From: Candidatus Woesearchaeota archaeon
GTDB lineage: Archaea > Nanobdellota > Nanobdellia > SCGC-AAA011-G17 > UBA489
Reading direction: 5' to 3'
DNA length: 25,914 nt
NCBI GenBank assembly: GCA_016177265.1
Contig: JACOVP010000034.1
Span: forward strand, 1 to 25,914
Position 1 is the first letter of the stretch, and each line of letters starts with the position of its first letter. Positions 6,840-15,712 of this stretch are shown piece by piece. The translations under genes were made by a program, and so were the position numbers. The notes beneath the pieces were generated by a model, which had not been told where the DNA came from, made no database searches, and saw only the letters and a list, made by a program, of their open reading frames with translations.

Positions 6840-6886
6840 ACCTGAAGGCTTAGTGCCTACCAAGGTTCGAATCCTTGCCCCTGCAT

Positions 6887-7663
6887 TCATGCTCCTTGTA
6901 CTTTGATAAAGAAAATAATCTTTAACCAGATAGTCAGCAGCATCACTACGAGCAGATAGAGCGTTAGAGGAATAATTGACGCTATGATCACTGCGCCTTC
7001 CATATAGGTTGTGAAGAGTGTTAAGAAGAGATAGACCAATACCAAGAAGACTACTATGAACAAGAAAAAAGGAAGGAGGAAACTATGTGTTTTTTTCAGC
7101 TTCTGTCCGGTTATCTTGATCGCTTTCGCAAATGGCTGATCCTCCAGGACTGCAAGGAATGTCATCAACAGTAATAAGAGTATGACTCCTACAATCCATT
7201 TCATGATGCTGGTGTCCATGGTATCAAACATACTGAATTGCACAGGGATAAAAAACAAAAGTGCATAAACTATGACAAAGATAATAGCATGCCCAGCAAG
7301 TGCCTTTCCAAAAAATGCCTTCCAGCGTTTCACTTTTTGCTGCTTGAGGACAAACCAAAATCCTGTCTGTGTTATCGCCCAGATGCCCATGATCACTACA
7401 GGGATAATTATATTCGCAAAGATGACGGCGTTATTGGCCATGCCCTGGAAATTGTCAAGAAATACAGCAAGTTGTGCCTGATCCGTCCCCTGCTGGAGTG
7501 CTGCCGCTTGTGTGGAGAGCGCTTGCAACTGCATGACATAGGTCGCAAGTTTGTTCTTGGCGAAGACGAGGAAAAAGAAAGTTGAGAACAGGAAGATTAG
7601 TTCTATTAAAAAAATTCCGTAGAATTTCTCTTTCAAGATGGTGAGAGATTTTTTGAGGAACAT
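6887..7663 (-). CDS. Polytopic membrane protein of unknown function
   Basis: This 258-aa protein has about six hydrophobic segments: near residues 18-36, 78-98, 123-142, 153-172, 193-215 and 226-252. Basic segments (KQQKVKRWKAF, KITGQKLKKTH) lie between them and are likely cytoplasmic. A soluble loop rich in Gln/Ala (residues 42-70) follows the first segment. I recognise no enzyme motif. It is the last gene of the minus-strand envelope operon, 10 bases after the 1911-aa gene, so it may help export, anchor or assemble the large surface protein. Its end lies 1 base from the tRNA-Leu gene. Confidence 0.7.
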   Translation of the reverse strand: MFLKKSLTILKEKFYGIFLIELIFLFSTFFFLVFAKNKLATYVMQLQALSTQAAALQQGTDQAQLAVFLDNFQGMANNAVIFANIIIPVVIMGIWAITQTGFWFVLKQQKVKRWKAFFGKALAGHAIIFVIVYALLFFIPVQFSMFDTMDTSIMKWIVGVILLLLLMTFLAVLEDQPFAKAIKITGQKLKKTHSFLLPFFLFIVVFLVLVYLFLTLFTTYMEGAVIIASIIPLTLYLLVVMLLTIWLKIIFFIKVQGA

Positions 7664-7673
7664 TGTTTGCTTT

Positions 7674-10600
7674 TTATTTTGTGACCGTCAGTGCATCACT
7701 GCTTGTAGTTTTTTGTCCTTGATATTTTGCTACGATTATATATTCTGGGTTATCTCCAAAACCATCATCTTCCCATCTAGCTGTCCACTCACTCTTTATT
7801 TGGTTATTAGTAATTGATTCGTCTTGTGTAGCTATTAGATCATTGTTAAAAGGGTCTTTTTCATAGATCTCAAGGGTAACTTTTTCTCCATTTTCGCAAT
7901 GTGAAGACTTCATATTGATAGTAATTATCTGGAAGTTTTTTGCTGCTTTAATGGAACTACCGTCTTTATCTCCCCAATAAGGTGATCCTATCTTGCAAGT
8001 TGCTGGTTGTGTTGTTGGAGATTGTGTGGTTGTTGTGGTACTTTGTTTAATTGTTACCGGAAGAGTATTGCTCTGTTTTCCGTCTTGGTTGATGATAATT
8101 ATCTGGTATGTTCCTGGAATAGCATTTCCTGGGATTACAATATTTATTTTTTCTTGGCTTATGAAACTTGCTCTCAGCTCTTTAGCTGTACGATATTGGT
8201 CATCGTTAATCTTCATAACAAATCCTTGATCAAAATTTTTCCCTTCCAGAGTTAGAGTTCCTCCTGCAGATATTTCATTTGGAGTAATTTTTTCGAGTAG
8301 AGGAGCTGGTTTCTTTTGACTTGCTTGTTGTGTTGTGGTAGTTCGTACTTTATAATTACCTTCTAGCTCATGAGATTCTGCAAGGGCAAACTGCACCTTT
8401 GCTCCAATCGCCTCATCCACTAATTGGCTTCCTAGGATCTGCTGATAGCGTTCTCTTCCTTCAGTAAAGTTGTTATTCTTAATGAGTGATTTTCCCTCGT
8501 TCAAGAGATTTGTTATTTCCCCTGGTTTGAGGATGTAAAATCCTGGAATTGGCTTTTCTGCTTCTTCAGCCTGCTTGACGACGTCTTCAGCTCTCTGTGC
8601 GAGTGAGGTGTTGATGTCAAGACGTGCGCTCCTCTCTTTGATGAGATTCTTTGCTGCTGGCACATAGATCCAACACGTACCGAGATCACGTTCACGCTCA
8701 TCTTGACCACATGAACCAACAGGAGACCACTTGTCCTCATCGCCACCAACGCCTGGATTGTACTTTGAACATTTCCTGATAATGCCTGTGGTAATGAACC
8801 CTGAAGAAACGGTGCCGAGACCGCCCTCCAAAAGACCGAGATCAGCAATCGTTGGTGGACTAGAGGGAACACATTCCTCTGCAGAGTTGATTTGTTTTTT
8901 TGCTTCGCTCTGTGTCAGTTGATCTGATAGATAATTTATGGCAAATCCTGTTGACACCTTACCAAAGCCACATTCCACTTTTCTTCCTGTAATCCTGCCG
9001 TTGATTTCAACACAGATTTCCTTCATACCAGAAGGCAGAACAAGATCCGGACTCTCGCTGGCAAAGGTTCCTCGTGCTAGTCTCCTATTCCTGATAATAC
9101 CTCTGCTATCTCGAATGACATGGGGCTGGACCAGGAAGGCTCCGATAGTTGGCTCATAGGCCTGCATATAGATAGTGTACAGAACATCTTCATTATCGCC
9201 TGCATAGATATGATACGTGATTTTATACTGGCTGAGGGGTTGCTGCCCAAGATCTGAATAAGGGGCTTCATCAAAGAAGGCAGTAAACTGTGGCGGGCTT
9301 TCTGGCCGTGCAATCTGGTCGAAGAAATTCCCAACACCTGGAGCCTTGCCGTAGATGGCAGTCTTGCAGATTTCTGTTCCAATTTCTGGGAGTGAACCGC
9401 CATTGTACATAGCAAAGGTATTCTTGGCATAGGTCTGGGTGAAGTACTGGAGACCGCCAACGGAATTGTCCACTGCTTTCTCAAAAGAAGAGTATTCGCC
9501 ACCGCCACTGCTCTTTCCTGAAAAGAATTCCACGACGTGGCGCATGATCCCTTTCTTCATGTTGAAGAGGGCAATGCCTTCTTTCCAGAGAATATCACAA
9601 ATACCAAAGGATCTCAACCTGTCACAGATGCCGACAGAACGTCCCTGCACCTTTGCTGTGATCAAACATTGACGATAGCCTTCGATGACCGAGCGTAAGT
9701 TTTGGAGACCAGCATAGATACCGGATAAGCAGACAGGCATGGCAACACCACCAGGTTTTCTAATACCTAAAGGCTCAATGCCAAAGTTCGGCAAGCATAA
9801 GAACGTACTCCCAATGATTCCTGTTTGTACCACATTAGAAACTTGCCACTCACCACCTAAATTACAACGAGATGGCGGACAGATGACAGGATCACAGGCA
9901 TTGAAGAGAATTTTACAATCTGATGGACTCATAAACTCTGTACAACTCGGACCAATACTGGAAGCTGCTGTATCAATCATGTATGCACCGAGACCACTGC
10001 ACTCCACAGATGCAACAGGTATGACTTCACCCCTGCTAAACTTGCCACCAGCGTTCTTCCTGTTGAGGGCACCAATGCACTCCTGTCCTTTGGAGATGCT
10101 GTTATAGAGACGATAGTCAGGATCCTTCTCGTCCTTGATTTTCTTGTACTGCTCGAGCAGCTGCTGATCGACAACACCTACATAAACATCACTGGGCGCA
10201 CCCATGCGTCCATTGGGAATAGTACGTTTGTAGAGATCGACACGTTCAGTTCTGCCGTTGCTCCTGTATGTCACTTGGAGATAATGGAATGGATTGACGC
10301 TGAGGAATTCGACGTAGCCTTTTTGCCTTCCTTGTTCCAGGACTGCTACTGTAGGATTGTGCTTGAATGTTCCTAATTCTGTGGTTGGTTTTTGCCCATA
10401 GGTTTCCTTGAGCTGGTTGATAATCGTGCTGTCTTCAGCTGTTCGTGTTAGTGAGCTTATTTTTTGAGAATTAAGGTATTCTTGCATCTTTTTGCTGAGC
10501 TGCTTCTCGCGCTCTACAGGTAACATACGGCTGCTGTAGGTGTTCCATAGGGAAGGGTTGTTATTACTGTTTTTGTCTTTCTCATTAAATTGATCTCTAT

Positions 10601-13409
10601 ATTCTTTAATAAGGTCATCTGCAGTGCTCTTTATTTCAGTATAGGGTTTAATTCTTCCATCTTTGGTGAAGTACTGTTTGCTGAATTCTTGCTCTGCTTG
10701 CGCTCTCGTCAGTCTGGCGTGGATTTCGTAGACTTTATCGCGATAGACCTGATTCTCTGGATCTCTTCTTGCAAGGCTTTCGTAGTAGCCCAGATTATTG
10801 ATGGTCTCCTTGTACTCTGATCCCAGTTTTTGGAATTCTTCTTGCTTGACATTTCCCCGCTGGACATCTGTAAGAGTTGCTTCAGCATCTGCCATCATCT
10901 TGTCATAGACATCTTGGTTCTTGAAGAGACATTCCTCATAACTCAAGCCGCGACAGTTTTTGGGATCATCGATGCCTCTATTTCTAAAATCATCATACTT
11001 CTTTTCAAAGGCTTCATTGGCACGCTCTCTGGCAATGGCATTAGTCCCTCCAAAGATGCCGGAGAAGAAATTCTTCACCCAAATGACTCCGAAGGTGACA
11101 AAACAGAACTTCTTCCAGTACTCTGTTATTTTTCCCACGTTCTCGATAATTTTGTCTAGCTTTGCCAACAACTCTTCAGTGTCTGCAATCTCTTCTTCAA
11201 AGGAATCGCTAAATAAAGGAAGATCGAGAGCGCGTTTCTCAATAGGCAAGTGGAGGGAGAAGACTGCTTCTGAGAATGCTGCTTCTGTATTGGGGCTAAT
11301 AGTAATAGCAGCTTCTTTCTTGGTGCTTGTCTTGAGGAGGCGTACTATACGCTTCTTGTTCTCTCCTACGTCTAGGGATACTCGTTGATTTCTGCTGATG
11401 GTCAGAATCTGGTTTGGACTGGTCTCCAGGATTACTTCAGTATCGCGAATATCCTTGACGTACCACTTCTGTTTGTCACTGTCATCTTGGAGCAATTTGT
11501 CTCCTTCTCGATACTCTTTCGTTGGGAAGCCATCAACTTCAATAGTTGCTTTAGCTTTGAGAGGGTCTGGCACGTTTGCGGCGCCCAGTAACGTGACGTA
11601 GACTGGCTCGTCGTTGATATCCTTGATAGTATGCACTACACTCTGGAGATCTGACTCGAGGCTTTTGATCATGACCAGGAGATTTTCAATTACTGTTTTT
11701 TGTGTAAAAGGATATTCTGGTTGTTGATAGTTTTTTAATAAGATTTCCAAGTGGTTGATGGCTCCCTGCTTATCGTTGATGCCTGGAAGAAGAGCGAGGT
11801 TGGCAATCTTCCAATGTGCTTGTGCTGTATACTGTCTTTGTGTCGGATAGTTTTCTATCAGTTTTTCATATTCTGCAATGGCTAAGCGATAAGACGTTGT
11901 TGGATCGTCTGTTGCTGGAGGTGTGGATGGTTCACTTGTTGCTCCCTTGCTTTGTTCTTTGAGGATTTCTTCTACACCTTTCAGTTGTGAATTTATTTCT
12001 TGTATAAGTTTCTCTACTTCTTCTTTCTTTTCTGGATTGATGTTTTTGCTTGCTTCGAGTTGCACTCTTTTCTCTGCGTAATAATTTTTTATGAGTTTCA
12101 GGAGCGTTATAGCTTTCTCTTTCATAACCTCTGTGGCATCTTGGTTGCTCAAGAAGGTCTTGGTTTCCTCTATAAGCTTGCTATAATCTTTCAGTTTGCC
12201 TGCTTCTTCTTCCTCTTTGGCAAGTTTTTGATATTCTGTGATGAGCTTATTTAGTTCTTGTTGCTGCTGTGATGCTGATGGTTGTGTTGCCTGTGCTGGA
12301 GAAGGTGGTGGTGTTTCTATCTTAGGAAGTTCCAGTTTTTTTGCAGCTAACCGTTCAACTTGGCGGGGTCCTCCAGGTATTTTATTCCTTAGGACTACCT
12401 CTAAAGACGTTCCTTTCACATCGCTTGCAATGCTTTCGACGTACCATGTGGAACCTGGGTAGAGATCTTGGCCTTCACTGAGATAAAATGATTGTGCATT
12501 ACCATTACGATTGATGAGGAGGCGTACCTTGTCACTCAGAGAACGAATGCTGTCTAACCGTAGAGTATAGCGGTCGAAGAGGCGTCCATAGGTAACAAGA
12601 CCACCACGATTGGCACTCAAGGAGCGGGAGGTTTGTCCTGGTGATAGTGTGATGGGTGTTTGAGTTAATTCATTCAACTGGTTGTCGTACACCATGAATG
12701 AAGCTTTATTATCTTTGATTTCTGTTGCTCTGACAAAGCCTGCATAGAAGCTATGCTCTTCTTTTGTTGCTCTCCATTCTTCGAAATTCTGCTCTGTCAA
12801 GATGTCTTGGACTGGACCAAAGAACAATCCTTCGGAGACATCAAAGAAGATGCGTGCGTCCACGTCAACAATGATTTCATCTGGGACTTTCCCTTCTTGT
12901 GGAATCTGGCGAATGGGGATGACGAGCGTTCCTAGATTCTCATAGGTCAATTCTCGATTGGGGGGTGCAACATGAGTAATCCTTCCTAGAGAGACAGGAG
13001 TATTGGGAGGAACTGTGGTTACTTTTTGGCTTCTGACGACGATGTTTCTAATTCTTGGTATAGTAATAGTTGGATTGGTTGGCGTGCCGCTGAGCAGAGC
13101 ATAGACAAAAATGCCAGAGTCTTCCAAGAGTGAGCTGCGGATAATCTTTGGCTGGTAGTCGACGACCTGGACAATAATATCCTCTCCGATGATCTCTTCT
13201 GGACCACCTGGAATACCTTGGATGTCTTCTCGAATATCCGCTCCAATCGCTTCTCCTTGCTGTCGAATGTCTTCAGGAATACCGCGTGTTCTCTCAAGTA
13301 ACTGCTCACCTGCTGAGGAGCGGACTTGCGCAGCTGCTTGCTCGATGGGGAGCATGATAACTAAGAAAATCACTATAGCTGCTATCCACCTCTTTTTCAT
13401 CGTGATCAT
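7674..13409 (-). CDS. Giant secreted multidomain surface protein
   Basis: This 1911-aa protein starts with a signal peptide (KKRW, then IAAIVIFLVIMLP, then AQA-type cleavage near residue 28). Residues of about 380-640 are helical and repeat-like, with SYRLAIAEYEKLIENYPTQ resembling a TPR. A hydrophobic stretch follows near 765-790. A Cys-rich block at about 1100-1280 includes PSDCKILFNACDPVICPPSR and GICDRLRSFGICD. An IPT/TIG-like immunoglobulin domain (residues of about 1715-1805, ITPNEISAGGTLTLEGKNF) is followed by a Thr-rich linker and a last beta-rich domain. I recall similar Cys blocks in Woesearchaeota and Pacearchaeota surface proteins, though never named. It lies in an operon after the 658-aa anchored protein (1-base gap). 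Adhesion or host contact is plausible but not shown by the sequence. Confidence 0.8.
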   Translation of the reverse strand: MITMKKRWIAAIVIFLVIMLPIEQAAAQVRSSAGEQLLERTRGIPEDIRQQGEAIGADIREDIQGIPGGPEEIIGEDIIVQVVDYQPKIIRSSLLEDSGIFVYALLSGTPTNPTITIPRIRNIVVRSQKVTTVPPNTPVSLGRITHVAPPNRELTYENLGTLVIPIRQIPQEGKVPDEIIVDVDARIFFDVSEGLFFGPVQDILTEQNFEEWRATKEEHSFYAGFVRATEIKDNKASFMVYDNQLNELTQTPITLSPGQTSRSLSANRGGLVTYGRLFDRYTLRLDSIRSLSDKVRLLINRNGNAQSFYLSEGQDLYPGSTWYVESIASDVKGTSLEVVLRNKIPGGPRQVERLAAKKLELPKIETPPPSPAQATQPSASQQQQELNKLITEYQKLAKEEEEAGKLKDYSKLIEETKTFLSNQDATEVMKEKAITLLKLIKNYYAEKRVQLEASKNINPEKKEEVEKLIQEINSQLKGVEEILKEQSKGATSEPSTPPATDDPTTSYRLAIAEYEKLIENYPTQRQYTAQAHWKIANLALLPGINDKQGAINHLEILLKNYQQPEYPFTQKTVIENLLVMIKSLESDLQSVVHTIKDINDEPVYVTLLGAANVPDPLKAKATIEVDGFPTKEYREGDKLLQDDSDKQKWYVKDIRDTEVILETSPNQILTISRNQRVSLDVGENKKRIVRLLKTSTKKEAAITISPNTEAAFSEAVFSLHLPIEKRALDLPLFSDSFEEEIADTEELLAKLDKIIENVGKITEYWKKFCFVTFGVIWVKNFFSGIFGGTNAIARERANEAFEKKYDDFRNRGIDDPKNCRGLSYEECLFKNQDVYDKMMADAEATLTDVQRGNVKQEEFQKLGSEYKETINNLGYYESLARRDPENQVYRDKVYEIHARLTRAQAEQEFSKQYFTKDGRIKPYTEIKSTADDLIKEYRDQFNEKDKNSNNNPSLWNTYSSRMLPVEREKQLSKKMQEYLNSQKISSLTRTAEDSTIINQLKETYGQKPTTELGTFKHNPTVAVLEQGRQKGYVEFLSVNPFHYLQVTYRSNGRTERVDLYKRTIPNGRMGAPSDVYVGVVDQQLLEQYKKIKDEKDPDYRLYNSISKGQECIGALNRKNAGGKFSRGEVIPVASVECSGLGAYMIDTAASSIGPSCTEFMSPSDCKILFNACDPVICPPSRCNLGGEWQVSNVVQTGIIGSTFLCLPNFGIEPLGIRKPGGVAMPVCLSGIYAGLQNLRSVIEGYRQCLITAKVQGRSVGICDRLRSFGICDILWKEGIALFNMKKGIMRHVVEFFSGKSSGGGEYSSFEKAVDNSVGGLQYFTQTYAKNTFAMYNGGSLPEIGTEICKTAIYGKAPGVGNFFDQIARPESPPQFTAFFDEAPYSDLGQQPLSQYKITYHIYAGDNEDVLYTIYMQAYEPTIGAFLVQPHVIRDSRGIIRNRRLARGTFASESPDLVLPSGMKEICVEINGRITGRKVECGFGKVSTGFAINYLSDQLTQSEAKKQINSAEECVPSSPPTIADLGLLEGGLGTVSSGFITTGIIRKCSKYNPGVGGDEDKWSPVGSCGQDERERDLGTCWIYVPAAKNLIKERSARLDINTSLAQRAEDVVKQAEEAEKPIPGFYILKPGEITNLLNEGKSLIKNNNFTEGRERYQQILGSQLVDEAIGAKVQFALAESHELEGNYKVRTTTTQQASQKKPAPLLEKITPNEISAGGTLTLEGKNFDQGFVMKINDDQYRTAKELRASFISQEKINIVIPGNAIPGTYQIIIINQDGKQSNTLPVTIKQSTTTTTQSPTTQPATCKIGSPYWGDKDGSSIKAAKNFQIITINMKSSHCENGEKVTLEIYEKDPFNNDLIATQDESITNNQIKSEWTARWEDDGFGDNPEYIIVAKYQGQKTTSSDALTVTK

Positions 13410-13410
13410 G

Positions 13411-15387
13411 TTACTGGAGTACTGGCTTTTTCACCTCAGTTTGTGATCTTTGGATTGCTTCATAAACCTTACCAACTTCTTCTATAGAACGTGGTGTCGC
13501 GAGGCGCTGTGTATAGAGTGTTACTTTCTGCGCTTCTGCCAGCGTTGCCCGTTGTATCGACCATGACGTCACTGATCCGCCGCCAATGATTTGGTTGAAT
13601 TCTGTAGCATCAATCTTTTGCTTAGTACACTTTCTTGTGGTAAGTCCTATAACGCCCAAGACTCCCTGCTGTGGCACATCATTGCAGATTTCAATTTCCT
13701 TTTCTGAGAAGGAAAAACCACCTGCATTCTCGACGATGATCTGCGATCTCACTACATAATCGCCTGGAATGAGCTTTACTGTTTTTTGCGTTGGGTAGAG
13801 GAGCGTGGTTGTGTATTTTTGCTCTGTATTCTCAAAGGTGAAGATAGTCTGCTCTGTTGCATACGGCGCGCGCTCTTGGTTTTGATCAAGCACTTTTACC
13901 TCGACAGCGACCTCTTTGATGGGCTCAAGGTACACTATCATCTCTCCTTCTGCGGTATTGGTTGAGACTGTTGTTTCTCCGCGATGGAAACCTGGTTTCT
14001 CTGCAATCAGCGTCCCATCAGAACACTGTGGAACTATAGTCGTGAGTGCTGCACCTATATCTCTTGGTTCTGTCTCTCCTTGATCACAGACCTGCTCCAG
14101 GCATTTGAACGAGATATGGACATCTGGTACTTCTAAGATGCTGCCATCTGGCTTATACGTTGCTGCAACAATAGTGAGCTCTTTTCCCGGGTTCTCGCAG
14201 ATATCTATTTGCGGCGAGATTGAAACAGGAGTGACTCGATTTTCCCGGGGTTGATTATTGTCGATAACAACGAGTGTTGCAAATTGGAACATCGAGTCAT
14301 CCTCCTGCAAAGAAATGAGCATGGGAAATTTAAGATCGTAGACAAAATGATTGTCATTCAGGCAAAAAAGCGGGAGGAGGAATCTGCTAGCCTCGTTTTC
14401 TAGCGTGAATGGCTTACCACGGAGCACTTCATCATTTTCTCCCACCACGTCCATGAGGAGCGGCCAGGTTTCTTGATAACTAAAGAGAATAGTCGCGTCT
14501 GTTTTCTTGGACAACGCATCGATGATGAAGGATTTGTGATCTTTCTCATTTTCCCTGTAGCGTGATCCCTCAATACGAAGCGTCGGAAAATTCAGAGCAA
14601 AGATTTTTTTGAGTTCTTTCTGGACATTAGATTTGAGCCAGGTACGTGGTGCACATTCTGTATCGATGCCTGAAAAAGGAATAGCATCATAGACAGCCAT
14701 CATGTCCAATGCCCGTTCTTCAAAGAAATACGCTGTGCTTTCCTTTTGCATCAGTTCGACGGCCGTGTTGTAGAGTTTTCCTACCTTTGACTTTACGGTT
14801 TTTCTGAATCTGTTGAAGGCAAAAGAAAAGTCCTCTTTTTGCATGGTGACTGGATAGTCTGTCTGCACTATGATGTTCTCTTCATTGATAACCACACGAG
14901 AACGCGGCTGTTCTTCTGTAAATGTGTAGCCTTGATTTCTTAAAGGACGGAAATCATTGAGACAGGCTGGTAAATTATCGTCGATATATCCTGCAAGTGT
15001 TGCTTCCATCTGCTGCTTCGTTGGCATTTGATTTTTTTGAATACCATTTTCTGTCTCTGTAAACCAATAAACAACTTGCCCTGCACCAGTACCAAAAATA
15101 TCTAAAGTATTTCCAAAGGGATTGATGAGTATTGATGCTTCATTCAAAGGAAGATCTATATAACCTCCTTGTGCACTCAGGAGATTTACTCCCTGCAAGG
15201 TGATAGATTCCAGACAGGCATCAACATAGAGTTTCGCACGCTCAGCTTGTGGTGGCATTACTATGCTTTCTTCAATCTCTCCACCGAATGTTGCAGAGAA
15301 AATTTGTTGGCGAAAAGTATAGAGTGTAATGCCTATTGCCACTATTACCATACCCAAAATGATGAATGCTGTTACTTGGGCTTTCAT
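13411..15387 (-). CDS. Membrane-anchored extracellular protein, hypothetical
   Basis: This 658-aa protein begins MKAQVTAFIILGMVIVAIGI, a short positively charged start followed by one membrane helix (residues 6-26), giving an exported C-terminal body. The motif YVDACLESITLQGVNLLSAQ, followed by GGYIDLP, is one I recall from a recurrent family in DPANN genomes with no assigned function. The C-terminal part has beta-sandwich-like segments (residues of about 405-500) resembling carboxypeptidase-regulatory or PEGA modules, with scattered Cys pairs. The start overlaps the stop of the winged-helix gene (15384-15387), and the 1911-aa gene follows after 1 base. The three are therefore one transcription unit and probably parts of one cell-surface structure. 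Confidence 0.75.
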   Translation of the reverse strand: MKAQVTAFIILGMVIVAIGITLYTFRQQIFSATFGGEIEESIVMPPQAERAKLYVDACLESITLQGVNLLSAQGGYIDLPLNEASILINPFGNTLDIFGTGAGQVVYWFTETENGIQKNQMPTKQQMEATLAGYIDDNLPACLNDFRPLRNQGYTFTEEQPRSRVVINEENIIVQTDYPVTMQKEDFSFAFNRFRKTVKSKVGKLYNTAVELMQKESTAYFFEERALDMMAVYDAIPFSGIDTECAPRTWLKSNVQKELKKIFALNFPTLRIEGSRYRENEKDHKSFIIDALSKKTDATILFSYQETWPLLMDVVGENDEVLRGKPFTLENEASRFLLPLFCLNDNHFVYDLKFPMLISLQEDDSMFQFATLVVIDNNQPRENRVTPVSISPQIDICENPGKELTIVAATYKPDGSILEVPDVHISFKCLEQVCDQGETEPRDIGAALTTIVPQCSDGTLIAEKPGFHRGETTVSTNTAEGEMIVYLEPIKEVAVEVKVLDQNQERAPYATEQTIFTFENTEQKYTTTLLYPTQKTVKLIPGDYVVRSQIIVENAGGFSFSEKEIEICNDVPQQGVLGVIGLTTRKCTKQKIDATEFNQIIGGGSVTSWSIQRATLAEAQKVTLYTQRLATPRSIEEVGKVYEAIQRSQTEVKKPVLQ

Positions 15388-15581
15388 AGGGATCTCCGCA
15401 ATAAGACGACTTTAGAGCCGCCAAATTTTCTGACTTCAACGAGTTTTTTCTTCTCTAATGGTTTAAGGAGATCTGGAATGGTTGCATTCTTGAGGTCGAA
15501 ATGCCTGGCTATGGCTGTCAAATTCACCAATTCGTGCTTTTTCAGAAAGTCAAGGAGCTCTTTTTCCGACGGTATCATCAA
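15384..15581 (-). CDS. Small winged-helix protein at the head of the surface-protein operon
   Basis: This 65-aa protein is almost exactly one winged helix: EKELLDFLKKHELVNLTAIARHF, then KNATIPDLLKPLEKKKLVEV, then a short wing. Its end overlaps the next start by four bases. It may regulate the operon, although tiny winged-helix proteins can also be structural or bind RNA. Upstream are a T-rich tract with repeated CCTCTTTTTT and a perfect 14-base palindrome at 15648-15661. Confidence 0.7.
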   Translation of the reverse strand: MMIPSEKELLDFLKKHELVNLTAIARHFDLKNATIPDLLKPLEKKKLVEVRKFGGSKVVLLRRSL

Positions 15582-15647
15582 AAATAAACTCTTAATAACC
15601 TCTTTTTTCTTCTTAAAGTCTTTTTTAGCCTCTTTTTTTTCCTATAT

Positions 15648-15661
15648 ACTCTTTAAAGAGT
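15648..15661. promoter_or_regulatory. Perfect palindrome upstream of the surface-protein operon
   Basis: ACTCTTTAAAGAGT is fully self-complementary. It is 67 bases upstream of the winged-helix start (15581) and 52 bases beyond the DEAD-box gene's end. It contains a TATA-like core, so it could be a promoter or operator, or chance in AT-rich DNA. Confidence 0.3.
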
Positions 15662-15712
15662 TACTTTTTATGGATTTATGAACTATATAAATATTGCGCC
15701 ACATAAGAATGA

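Larger units (their letters stand above)
6751..6885 (+). tRNA. tRNA-Leu (anticodon TAG) with two introns
   Basis: The acceptor arms GCAGGGG (6751-6757) and CCCCTGC (6878-6884) pair fully, with A73 at 6885 and no encoded CCA. The D-stem is GCG/CGC, the T-arm is CAAGG-TTCGAAT-CCTTG, and the long variable arm is AGGC/GCCT. Read straight through, the anticodon region makes no sense. Removing 6782-6818 and 6826-6839 restores the stem TCAGG/CCTGA and the loop CTTAGGA, which is Leu(UAG). The mature length is 84 nt, and 135 minus 51 gives the same. A TATA-like TTTTTATA lies at 6716-6723. The stop codon of the next, minus-strand gene begins 2 bases beyond. Confidence 0.93.

Noticed and set aside
6751..6885. 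Reading the tRNA-Leu gene as tRNA-Val (TAC) or tRNA-Ser (GCT) from unspliced anticodon-region triplets
   Set aside because: No single-intron or intron-less reading gives T33 and a paired anticodon stem. The two-intron solution gives a perfect stem and loop and two proper bulge-helix-bulge motifs.
7993..12935. Many plus-strand ORFs of 60-142 codons opposite the 1911-aa gene
   Set aside because: They are antisense shadows of one continuous coding frame with signal peptide and domain structure. They lack ribosome sites, promoters and sensible composition.
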